A stretch of DNA of 64,000 bases from a virus, in IMG/VR virus record IMGVR_UViG_3300027708_000022, positions 1 through 64,000 of that record, one strand, 5' to 3'. Under the pieces are notes generated by a model, which was not told where the DNA came from, did not search any database, and worked only from the letters and a program-made list of their open reading frames with translations. Within the stretch, counting starts at the first letter, position 1. Every line of letters starts with the position of its first letter. Positions 32,395 through 41,000 of the stretch are shown here, piece by piece. The translations under genes and the position numbers were made by a program.

Positions 32395-33417
32395 TTAAGC
32401 TGTGTATGTACCTGATGAGGTAAACTTCAATATTGTATTCGCACCACTAACTGTTACATTAGGTGATCCTGTGTAATTGTTGGAACAGATTGCTGTTGGG
32501 ATGGATAGAATGATTACACCAGAGCCACCTGCGGCTCCAGCTGCAGGAGAACCTCCACCGCCGCCGCCACCGCCGCCTCCAGTATTCACGGTTGCAGCAG
32601 ATCCATTTCCGTTACCACCTCCTGCACCGCCGCCACCGGATCCGCCGGCTCCACCAGAAGGACCTGAATATCCTCCGCCACCACCGCCGGCGTAAGTAAC
32701 AGCAGAACCTGTAATAGAACTATTAGCACCAGCACCACCAGCACCACTTGAAGATGTACCGCCTGCGCCACCAACGGATCCTGCACCTCCGCCGCCACCT
32801 GTGCCATAAGCCGATGTTGCACCATTAACTCCGCCATTATTACCTTGTCCTGGAGTTCCAAGACCAGCTGGTTGATTTCCTGCAAATCCACCAGATGCAC
32901 CACCACCAGAACCTCCTGATTGCCCAGATGTGATGTTATTTAATCCGCCAGTTTGAGTACCTCCACCACCGCCACCAATAGAAGTTACGGAACCAAATAC
33001 TGAATTTGTACCATTTGCGCCGTTTAAAGCCGCACCACCGCCAGCACCACCTGAACCAACAGTAATTGTGTATGCTGTTCCAACGGTTATCGTAGTGGAG
33101 TTTGCTAATAAACCGCCAGCGCCACCACCACCGCCATAATTGTTACCACCACCGCCACCACCTGCAACCACCAAGTAGCTGATATTAATTGTTGGGTTAT
33201 TCCCTACAGCAAACCAATTGTCAACAGCAGGAACATAATACTCTGCATAACCAAGAGTTGTATTGTACCGAATAGCAGGTGATGCTAACCCTGTTGGCCT
33301 CTGTGCAGTCGTTCCTGCCGGTAACTGAAATGCACCAGTCGGAGTCGCACTGCCAGTTGCAGCTGAACTGTTATCTGGAAATGTAATACCTGCGGTTGGA
33401 TCTAAAACTATTGGCAT
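32395..33417 (-). CDS. Glycine-rich adhesin 3
   Basis: 340 residues. Same plan as its neighbours: AGTTAQRPTGLASPAIRYNTTLGYAEYYVPAVDNWFAVGNNPTINISYLVVAG, a long polyglycine region with stretches of eight or more Gly, and the C-terminus GSGVIILSIPTAICSNNYTGSPNVTVSGANTILKFTSSGTYTA, nearly the same as in adhesin 4. The shared ends and divergent middles suggest duplication followed by loop divergence or exchange. Confidence 0.68.
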   Translation of the reverse strand: MPIVLDPTAGITFPDNSSAATGSATPTGAFQLPAGTTAQRPTGLASPAIRYNTTLGYAEYYVPAVDNWFAVGNNPTINISYLVVAGGGGGGNNYGGGGGAGGLLANSTTITVGTAYTITVGSGGAGGGAALNGANGTNSVFGSVTSIGGGGGGTQTGGLNNITSGQSGGSGGGASGGFAGNQPAGLGTPGQGNNGGVNGATSAYGTGGGGGAGSVGGAGGTSSSGAGGAGANSSITGSAVTYAGGGGGGYSGPSGGAGGSGGGGAGGGNGNGSAATVNTGGGGGGGGGGSPAAGAAGGSGVIILSIPTAICSNNYTGSPNVTVSGANTILKFTSSGTYTA

Positions 33418-34463
33418 TATGCTGTGTATGTACCAGAAGAAGTAAATTTCAGAATTGTATTTGCACCACTCACCGTTACAGTAGGTGATCCTGTGTATGT
33501 ATTAGAGCATTGGGATGTTGGTATGGATAGAATGATTACACCTGCACCACCAGCGCCACCACCACCGCCACCACCGCCGCCTCCGCCACCCAAGTTTGCA
33601 GTTCCTGTAGTACCTGTACCACCGGTAGATCCTGCGCCACCACCGCCTGAACCAGCAGTTCCTCCAGTATTTCCATCACCACTATTTCCACTACCGCCAC
33701 CGCCGCCAGCATAAAGTATAGATGACCCTGTTATAGAATTTGATAATCCAGGACCACCAGCACCAGAAACCGTTGAACTAGGTGGATTTGATCCAGCGCC
33801 ACCGGCGCCACCACCACCGCCTGATGGGTAAGCTGCTGTTGATATTCCATTACTACCGCCGTTGCTACCTTGGCCACTAGTGCCTGAACCTCCTGGATAT
33901 ACACCAGTACTAGCTCTACCAGCACCACCACCTGATCCGCCGGCACCAGCATTATTGGTATTAATATCACCGCCTCGACCGCCACCAATTGTTGTTGTAA
34001 AAGAACCAAATACTGAATTTGAACCGGATGTTGATGCTGAACCTCCTGCACCAACAGTTATAACATATGTTGTGCTAGCAGTTAATGTCGTAGAGTTTGC
34101 TAATAAACCACCAGCACCACCTCCACCACCATTATTTACTCCACCGCCACCACCTGCAACCACCAAGTAACTAATATTTACAGTTGGACTATTTCCAACA
34201 TTGAACCATCCTGCATATACTGAACTGTAATATTCCATCACACCTAAGTCAGTATTGAATCTGATAGCCTCAGTTGTTAATCCTGTCGGTCTCTGTGCAG
34301 TATTACCAGATGCAATTAGAGTCTGGCCATTAGCACTATCAGATATTGTTATCTCACTAGTGACTGCTGGTAGTGTGAATGTGATTGTGCTGACTGCATC
34401 ATTAGCAGTTATAACAGAATATCCACGAGCAGAAGGGTTGCGAAATCTGAAACTGTTTGCCAT
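33417..34463 (-). CDS. Glycine-rich adhesin 4
   Basis: 348 residues. N-terminus MANSFRFRNPSARGYSVITANDAVSTITFTLPAVTSEITISDS is an added domain, then the GNTAQRPTGLTTEAIRFNTDLGVMEYYSSVYAGWFNVGNSPTVNISYLVVAG block, glycine runs (GGGGGAGGAGSN; a stretch of some twelve Gly) and the C-terminus IILSIPTSQCSNTYTGSPTVTVSGANTILKFTSSGTYTA shared with adhesin 3. Stop overlaps the start of adhesin 3. Confidence 0.68.
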   Translation of the reverse strand: MANSFRFRNPSARGYSVITANDAVSTITFTLPAVTSEITISDSANGQTLIASGNTAQRPTGLTTEAIRFNTDLGVMEYYSSVYAGWFNVGNSPTVNISYLVVAGGGGGVNNGGGGGAGGLLANSTTLTASTTYVITVGAGGSASTSGSNSVFGSFTTTIGGGRGGDINTNNAGAGGSGGGAGRASTGVYPGGSGTSGQGSNGGSNGISTAAYPSGGGGGAGGAGSNPPSSTVSGAGGPGLSNSITGSSILYAGGGGGSGNSGDGNTGGTAGSGGGGAGSTGGTGTTGTANLGGGGGGGGGGGGAGGAGVIILSIPTSQCSNTYTGSPTVTVSGANTILKFTSSGTYTA

Positions 34464-34466
34464 AAT

Positions 34467-35534
34467 TTATGCTGTGTATGTACCGGATGAGGTGAATGTA
34501 TGTATAGTATTTCCGGCCGATGTGGTGACATTACCACCTGTACCCCGCTGTGATCCTGCGTAAGAGATAATTACAATCCCTGAACCGCCTGTACCTGTAC
34601 CAGAATTCTGCCAACTTGGATTATTAAAACCTCCACCACCGCCGCCACCGCCTGTATTAACAGTACCAGCAATTGGACCAGAAGCATATGCACCTGCTCC
34701 ACCGCCACCTGTTCCGCCGGAACCATTAGTCACACCTCGATTATCACCACCACCACCGCCACCACCTGCGTAAGTTACAGCAGTACCAGAAATTGAACTG
34801 TTTGCACCAGGTCCTCCATTACCAGCAGCAGGTGTCGTTGCAGCAACACCAACACCTCCAGCACCGCCTCCACCGCCAGCACTTGTGGCTGTTCCAACAC
34901 CAATTGTACCAGCTCCTCCAGCAAAACCTTGTCCTGATGTGCCTGAACCACCTGCCGAACCTGGACTTGGAGTATAACCACCACCACCACCAGAACCACC
35001 ATTAGAACCAACACCGGTGGCGTTACCGCCACCACCACCACCAATAGCAGTAACGCTACTAATTACTGAGTTTGCACCAGAAGTTCCGTTAGTTGTTGTA
35101 ACAGCTGTACTTCCAGCACCTCCAGCTCCAACGGTAACAGTATAAGGTACTCCAACATATAAAGATGTTGTAGAAGAAAGTAAACCTCCAGCACCGCCAC
35201 CAGCTTGACCACCACCACCGCCGCCGGCTACAACAAGATAGTTAACTGTGTAAGAATTGATTGCACTCCATGCCGTTCCATTATAAGATTCAACTACATT
35301 TGTTGTCGTGTTGAATCTAATAGAACCATTTGCTGCTGATGATGGTCTCTGTGCTGTATTACCAGATGCGATGATTGTTGCACCTGTGTTAGCTGCATAC
35401 CCTGTGTTTGCTACTGAGTATGTTGCAACACCATTTGCAGCAGGGATTGTTAGATAGGTTGTATTTGCACTATCGACAGCAGTAATAACAACTGTGCCGC
35501 CTAATGTAGAGTTTAAACTTATTGAACCAGCCAT
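34467..35534 (-). CDS. Glycine-rich adhesin 5
   Basis: 355 residues. N-terminus MAGSISLNSTLGGTVVITAVDSANTTYLTIPAANGVATYSV resembles in design that of adhesin 4. It is followed by GNTAQRPSSAANGSIRFNTTTNVVESYNGTAWSAINSYTVNYLVVAG, glycine-rich modules, and the C-terminus GSGIVIISYAGSQRGTGGNVTTSAGNTIHTFTSSGTYTA shared with adhesin 2. First gene of the tandem array in transcription order; AAGG before the ATG. Confidence 0.68.
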   Translation of the reverse strand: MAGSISLNSTLGGTVVITAVDSANTTYLTIPAANGVATYSVANTGYAANTGATIIASGNTAQRPSSAANGSIRFNTTTNVVESYNGTAWSAINSYTVNYLVVAGGGGGGQAGGGAGGLLSSTTSLYVGVPYTVTVGAGGAGSTAVTTTNGTSGANSVISSVTAIGGGGGGNATGVGSNGGSGGGGGYTPSPGSAGGSGTSGQGFAGGAGTIGVGTATSAGGGGGAGGVGVAATTPAAGNGGPGANSSISGTAVTYAGGGGGGGDNRGVTNGSGGTGGGGAGAYASGPIAGTVNTGGGGGGGGFNNPSWQNSGTGTGGSGIVIISYAGSQRGTGGNVTTSAGNTIHTFTSSGTYTA

Positions 35535-35549
35535 GTTATACCTTTTCCA

Positions 35550-36491
35550 TTAAACCACAATCCAATTGGCACCATTGCTTATATTGACTGTTATGCCACT
35601 ATTGATGGTAATTGGTCCAGCCGATAATGCGTTATATCCAGTTGAGATTGTGTAGTTTGCAGTAACAGTATTAGCATTCAAAAAGAATACTGTGTCATTA
35701 CCACCACCAGTTGCACCACCACCAATTGAACCCCATGCGGATGTTGTGTATCCTTCAAACTGTCCAGTTGTTGAGTTATAGCGAATTGAACCAGATGTAC
35801 CTGATGGTCTCTGTGCTGTTGTGCCTGCTGGTAAAACAACCGCACCAACACCGTTTGCACTCTTAAAGTCTAGTTGTGCAGCAGTGATACTTCCGTTTGC
35901 AATCGTGGCACTAGCAGTTCCTACAGCAGTCACACGACCGTTTGCGGCCAATGTAAGTGTTGGGTATACTGTTGCGTTACCGTATACACCAGCACTAATC
36001 GTAATACCAGTAACATCTGTATTAGCAACAGCAAATGCAGAATTGGCATATGATGCTGCTGAGTTTGATGTAGCACTTGATGTGTTAGCTGTGGTAAATG
36101 CTGCATTTGCTTGAAAAAAGGATGCATTAGCAGTATTCCATGCAGTTGCATTATTGTTAGCTAAACCTCCTGATAATTTTGACGGAGTTACTTGACCATC
36201 ACCAATCTGTGCCGTTGTAATATTTGTGTATGAAATTGTTGCTGTTGAACGGTAAATAACAACAATATTATTAGAACCAGACGATGGTGCTTCTGTGAAT
36301 GTTAGTAAACCAGCTGCAACAGAATAGGAATTAATCGGATCTTGTTGAATACTATTAACAAGAACTTCTAATGTGTTTGCATCGTCAGTTGTTCTTGTTA
36401 ATGTAAATTGTGTGCAAGCACCAGTACCATTGAAACGGTCAAGGCCAAACACATAATTAGTTAAACCTGGTTGATTGCCCAAATATGACAC
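35550..36491 (-). CDS. Tail fibre protein with ANSA repeats
   Basis: 313 residues. N-terminal domain MSYLGNQPGLTNYVFGLDRFNGTGACTQFTLTRTTDDANTLEVLVNSIQQDPINSY is the paralogue of that at 27571-28545. Middle: ITTAQIGDGQVTPSKLSGGL, ANSAASYANSAFAVANTDVTG repeats and the LEANGRV-type block. C-terminal part contains TTAQRPSGTSGSIRYNSTTGQFEGYTTSAWGSIGG, the same domain that begins the glycine-rich adhesins, then a beta strand end. It probably trimerises and displays adhesins (inference). Confidence 0.7.
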   Translation of the reverse strand: MSYLGNQPGLTNYVFGLDRFNGTGACTQFTLTRTTDDANTLEVLVNSIQQDPINSYSVAAGLLTFTEAPSSGSNNIVVIYRSTATISYTNITTAQIGDGQVTPSKLSGGLANNNATAWNTANASFFQANAAFTTANTSSATSNSAASYANSAFAVANTDVTGITISAGVYGNATVYPTLTLAANGRVTAVGTASATIANGSITAAQLDFKSANGVGAVVLPAGTTAQRPSGTSGSIRYNSTTGQFEGYTTSAWGSIGGGATGGGNDTVFFLNANTVTANYTISTGYNALSAGPITINSGITVNISNGANWIVV

Positions 36492-36494
36492 GAT

Positions 36495-37085
36495 TTATAC
36501 CTTTTTTAATTTACTAAGATGGCCAGTTTCTTTTACTTTATGCCATTGATTAGTGGTTTTCATTTTTATTTTTTCTCTATACTCATCATTTATATAATTT
36601 TTTAATCTTCCAAAAACATAACCATTATCCAAATACATTTGGAAATTTTCTGGTTTAATCCTACAACCAATTTCACCATTATTCATCCATTTCATACCAG
36701 TAATAATTTTGGATATTTTTTCGTACATACCGGCCGGCATAACTTGTTTTGATCTGGCTATTCTTAACTTCTCTCTAGATTCTTTTGTATGATACCCAAC
36801 ACCTTCACCACCAATAGTTAAATTTAAACATTTAATATCATTTTCAACTAAATCAACTGTTACATATTTTCTTTCTAATTCAAAAATATACTCTGTTGTG
36901 CCATAACATAATATTTCATATTTGAAATTTTCTTTACCGTATTTCTTATATGTATTATTAAGTTTTATTCCGGAACCCCAATAAAAACCATTCTTATAAC
37001 CTCTTTGTGTCCAACCGTTATGTTTGCCAATATAGTATTCACCAGTTATATTGTTGGTTATCTTATATAGGTGGCATACGGACAT
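36495..37085 (-). CDS. GIY-YIG homing endonuclease (Seg-like) in the fibre locus
   Basis: 196 residues. GIY-YIG core CHLYKITNNITGEYYIGKHNGW at residues 4-25, catalytic-type Arg in QRGYKNGFYWGSG, and the conserved glutamate in FELERKYV. C-terminal DNA-binding segment TKESREKLRIARSK (NUMOD3-like), then GMKWMNNGEIGCRI. Free-standing, same strand as the fibre genes, with 3-10 base gaps on both sides. It was probably inserted between two fibre genes and may drive exchange of this host-range region during co-infection. Confidence 0.88.
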   Translation of the reverse strand: MSVCHLYKITNNITGEYYIGKHNGWTQRGYKNGFYWGSGIKLNNTYKKYGKENFKYEILCYGTTEYIFELERKYVTVDLVENDIKCLNLTIGGEGVGYHTKESREKLRIARSKQVMPAGMYEKISKIITGMKWMNNGEIGCRIKPENFQMYLDNGYVFGRLKNYINDEYREKIKMKTTNQWHKVKETGHLSKLKKV

Positions 37086-37095
37086 TATTTTATCC

Positions 37096-37422
37096 CTATG
37101 CGATTTCTAGTACTGATACGATTACATCAGCTGAGTTCGCAACAGATGTTTGTACTTGCATATAGTCACCTGCTTCCATAACTAATTTTTGGTCTCCACC
37201 AACAGGTACTAATGCACCACCATTTGAAATTACAGCACCCTGTAGCATGAAATATGTTGTTCCGCCAGATACAATGGTCACATTAGCACTAATTGGAGAC
37301 AATGAAGTATTACCAATCGTCATACCGATGATTGTTGCTTGGGTTGCTGCTGGTGTAACATATGCATTTGCAGCTGTAGTCGATGCATTTTTCAAAAAAT
37401 AATTCTTGAAGGAATTTGCCAT
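37096..37422 (-). CDS. Small structural protein, paralogue of 29461-29799
   Basis: 108 residues, MANSFKNYFLKNASTTAANAYVTPAATQATIIGMTIGNTSLSPISANVTIV..., all-beta, with a layout matching the 112-residue protein at 29461. Contains a SNGGALVPVGGDQKLVMEAGDYMQVQT segment typical of small virion proteins in this group. AAGGA ribosome-binding site and an exact TATAAATA late promoter upstream support real late expression. Function unknown. Confidence 0.62.
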   Translation of the reverse strand: MANSFKNYFLKNASTTAANAYVTPAATQATIIGMTIGNTSLSPISANVTIVSGGTTYFMLQGAVISNGGALVPVGGDQKLVMEAGDYMQVQTSVANSADVIVSVLEIA

Positions 37423-37446
37423 CTTTTTAGTCCTTTATTATATCTT

Positions 37447-37454
37447 TATTTATA
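37447..37454 (-). promoter_or_regulatory. T4-type late promoter TATAAATA
   Basis: Exact TATAAATA on the minus strand, 24 bases before ATG 37422, directly following the stop of the gene at 37459. Confidence 0.7.
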
Positions 37455-37458
37455 CTGA

Positions 37459-37833
37459 TTAACCTAAGGCAATTGAAAAAGCAACAGCCTGGTCTATAAT
37501 TTGTTGAGCACCACCGCCTGTGATTACTCCAATATTTGCTGCATTTGTTACATTAGCATTAAACACCGTAATAGTATTTCCTGATGCTGTTGAAAAAGAT
37601 AATGTAACAACATTACCTGTTGTGATATTTGCTGTATTTGCATACAGAGTATTGATAGAAGCTGATGTTCTTACATTTAAACTCGAACCTGTTCCTGCGA
37701 CTTCAAGAATAGTGTTCGCAGTAAATGTTGCACCGTTACCATTCGTCAAAGTGTTTGCGGTTGCAATTAAATCTTGCGTAGCAATCAACCATTGTTGAAA
37801 GGTATTAGAGGTCGTTAGTTGGGTAATCGCCAT
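37459..37833 (-). CDS. Conserved short tail-fibre-associated protein
   Basis: 124 residues beginning MAITQLTTSNTFQQWLIATQDLIATANTLTNG, a start block that recurs in aquatic T4-like phages. The C-terminus GGAQQIIDQAVAFSIALG resembles the end of the collagen-like fibre (IPDILALAIALG), suggesting a common terminal oligomerisation or attachment motif. Central beta strands with ANITTGN-type repeats. Function unknown; its stop and the upstream start nearly touch the neighbouring genes, so it belongs to the fibre operon. Confidence 0.6.
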   Translation of the reverse strand: MAITQLTTSNTFQQWLIATQDLIATANTLTNGNGATFTANTILEVAGTGSSLNVRTSASINTLYANTANITTGNVVTLSFSTASGNTITVFNANVTNAANIGVITGGGAQQIIDQAVAFSIALG

Positions 37834-38063
37834 TATTTGATGCCTCTGATTTGAGCAATTTCACGCAACAGGTCTTTGATTTCAGACATTTCTTCTTCTA
37901 TCTTGGCTAATCGTTGTTTGGTTTCAATCTTTTCAGACTGTTCTTTTTTTGCAATATCTCGCTTCTGATAGTACTCTTGAAGCCCATTCATATCTGTATT
38001 TAGAACCGCTTTGGAAGTCATATCACGGATCAAATTATCATGGTCGGTTACTTTTGCGTACAT
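37833..38063 (-). CDS. Short coiled-coil protein, conserved in aquatic T4-like phages
   Basis: 76 residues, MYAKVTDHDNLIRDMTSKAVLNTDMNGLQEYYQKRDIAKKEQ..., predicted almost entirely helical with heptad-like spacing at the end (RLAKIEEEMSEIKDLLREIAQI). The N-terminal block is a recognisable conserved family in cyanophage-type myoviruses. Located between the giant fibre-like protein and the small fibre genes; it may be a structural linker (inference). Overlaps the next start by one base. Confidence 0.62.
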   Translation of the reverse strand: MYAKVTDHDNLIRDMTSKAVLNTDMNGLQEYYQKRDIAKKEQSEKIETKQRLAKIEEEMSEIKDLLREIAQIRGIK

Positions 38064-38065
38064 AG

Positions 38066-41000
38066 TTAATTACCTGCTGGAAGAGCGATTGCACGGAAGT
38101 CACGAACCTTAGGTACATCAGTTGTTGATGTGCCGGTCATAACAATTTTAATGGCAAATGTTCTAAATGAGTTAAATGTCGTTGTACCAGAAACATAATT
38201 TACGGAATTGTTTGCAGTAGTATTGTAACCTGGAGCATATGCAATTTCACGATAATCATTATAATTAGTTGACACAAAATTAGAATTAGATAATTGTGCC
38301 ATCAATTGATATCCTTTATTATCAAAATCATCAGTATCAGATGTTGATAATAATTTATAATAAACAAGAATATTTGATCCAGATGGTTTATATGCTGTCA
38401 AGTAAATACGAAGATCGCCAGAATCAAAACCATCAGCTAATGTTACTTTGCGAGTAATATAACGAACACTTCCGTTACCGCCAGATTTCTTATCTTCACC
38501 ATTATATGTTACTGTTACACCAGTACCTGGAGTGGTGTTTGCATCAACAACAGTGATTGTTGGTGATGTTGTGTAACCAGAACCATTACTTGTCAAATAA
38601 ATTGAGGTGATAACATTACTTGAAACAACCGCAGCTGCGGTTGCACCAGAACCACCGCCACCGGTGATTGTGACAACAGCATTTGCATTTGTTGAGTATG
38701 CAGTACCACCACTTGATAATACAATATCAGAATTACTTAATGGCAAATTGTTAATAATGTTTTCAACAGCAATAACACCATAACGAGATGAATCAAGAAA
38801 TGGTGAAATAACAGAACTGTTAGTATACATTGTAGCTGTAACAGTTAGTGTAGAATTGCCTGTTGTAGGATTTAGCACCCTACGATCTGAAATATCATTC
38901 ATTGGATAATCAGTAAATGGAGTAATTGAATATTCTCCGGCCATACCGCCAGTTGCTTTCTCAGAATTGAATGTGTATCTAACGCTAGTGTTGCCAAGAA
39001 CAACTTCTGAGGACATTAAATGCAACAAGTCATATGGGGTATTTGCACTTGGAGTTGCAACTTTAAATTTGGCAGATACAACACCAGTATTGAATGAATG
39101 GCGGTACATTCTAAACATCATATCAGTATTTTGTTCTGCGACCCATGTAGATCCATTTTGTGATAAGAAGAATGATCCACCATAAGGTTGTGCTGAAATT
39201 TGTCGTTTACTTACAGTGTCGAATGCACCAACCTCAGCTGCATATGTTTCATATCCATTTGAGTTAGTCATCAAAACAAATGCATATTCACCTGGTTGAA
39301 CATAGATTGGCGCATCAAACACGAATTCTGTGTATGTGTCTGCATTATCCAAATCAGGTGAACTGGATGTTTTAATTTGATCCGGTGTTAATGTCACAGT
39401 TGAAAATGGGAAAACAACGGATGATGATGGATATCCGTTTACCGTAGAACGTAGTTGCAATGTAATTGGTTGTGAAGCATCTTTTGATTTGAAACAGAAA
39501 CGAGCCTTGCTTAAAAACAATCCATCTGGATAATCATTTTGTGATACCAAGAATGTCTGTGCAAGTGGGTCATAATAACCAACAACAACGGATCTTGATG
39601 TAGTTGATGTTACAACACGATTATCATTTACTGCAACACGTTGAATTGTTGGAACAGTAGTTGATATAATAGTATTTTCTGTTCTTTCTAATAGACCTTG
39701 TGCAAAAAATGTAGCATCACCATTAGTTGATGATGAAGCTACATCTCCACTTGGAGTATCAATTAATCTAAAGTGTTTTTCACCAACTCTGAATTGGCCA
39801 GTTGGAATATAAAACAGTCCAGCCACATCACCAGATAAAGATGTAGTTAAGTTACCAATAGAATATATTGAAGTTGAATCTGGAACAGTTGTCCAGTTTG
39901 TATTAACAGTTGCAACTCTTGTTGTTGAATTATATGCAGATATTGTTCTCTTTTGGTTTGAACCTGTACCTGAAACGATATAGATTGGAGAACCAACATA
40001 TGTTGTAATATTATTTGCACCAGTTGCATCAACTCTCAAGGTAATTGTATTTGCTGCGGCCGATGCTGCATTACCATTATAATGGTCATAACCATTAATA
40101 CGAATACTTGAACCTGATACCGTACCAACTAAGTTTGCGCTGGCAATATTAAATGCTGTGTATGGGTTAACACTTACGATGAAAGCTTCTGTATTAGAAG
40201 TCAATGCAATAAGTGCTGTACCGTTTGATGTACTTGTTGTATTATTGTAAACAGTAACAGATTCCAAATTACCAACTTGTGTTTGGTATTGTAGATTGTT
40301 AGCGTTTAAAGTAAACTTATTGAGTCTGACGATGTTGTTATTAACATCAACATTATCAAAGAATCCGTATAATGTTGATGTTGGTTTGAAACTTGAACCA
40401 GTAAACAACACGTTACGATTTCTCATGTAAGGAATAATAGAAACATCCAAAACACGGTCGCCAAGTGACTGAGTAATTGTTGAAGCTACAACCGTTGTTT
40501 TTGTGCCGGAACGAGTTTGTGCAGATGTTGTGGTAGTGGTTTGTGTACCATATACAGCAATACCGGCGCCACCACCAACTTGGCCTCGACCCACCCACTC
40601 ACCACCAGAAACACTTTGACCGGTCCAATATGTTGACCAATCACCCCATTCATAATTGTATGTTGATGCTAAAATTAGATTCCACGCATCTTTGTCACCT
40701 TGTAGGTTAACAAGAACATCTGGGCGTTTAGAAGTATCAACCCAAATGTCTGAAGGTGGATCTAAATTAATTTTACCCAAGTAATTGATAACATTAAATG
40801 GGTTAATGTTAAATGATCTTGATGCTTTATTTTGGTCAACAAATACAACTTGTGATGAATTAGCAGTAATGATTGGACCAGTTTGCAAATAATTTGTAGA
40901 ATTTGCAGCATCAAACGTCAACAATGATGAAGAAATATTGAACGATGGGCGTAATTCTTTTATGTTTGGATCAATTGAAGCTTTATAATCTCTATTAGAA

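Noticed and set aside
28726-34563. Long plus-strand open frames opposite the adhesin genes (proline-rich)
   Set aside because: They are mirror images of GGT/GGC glycine codons read as Pro; no ribosome-binding sites and no sensible domains.
28574-35534. Diversity-generating retroelement acting on the adhesins
   Set aside because: No reverse transcriptase gene and no template/variable repeat pair with adenine-specific changes is visible in the window.
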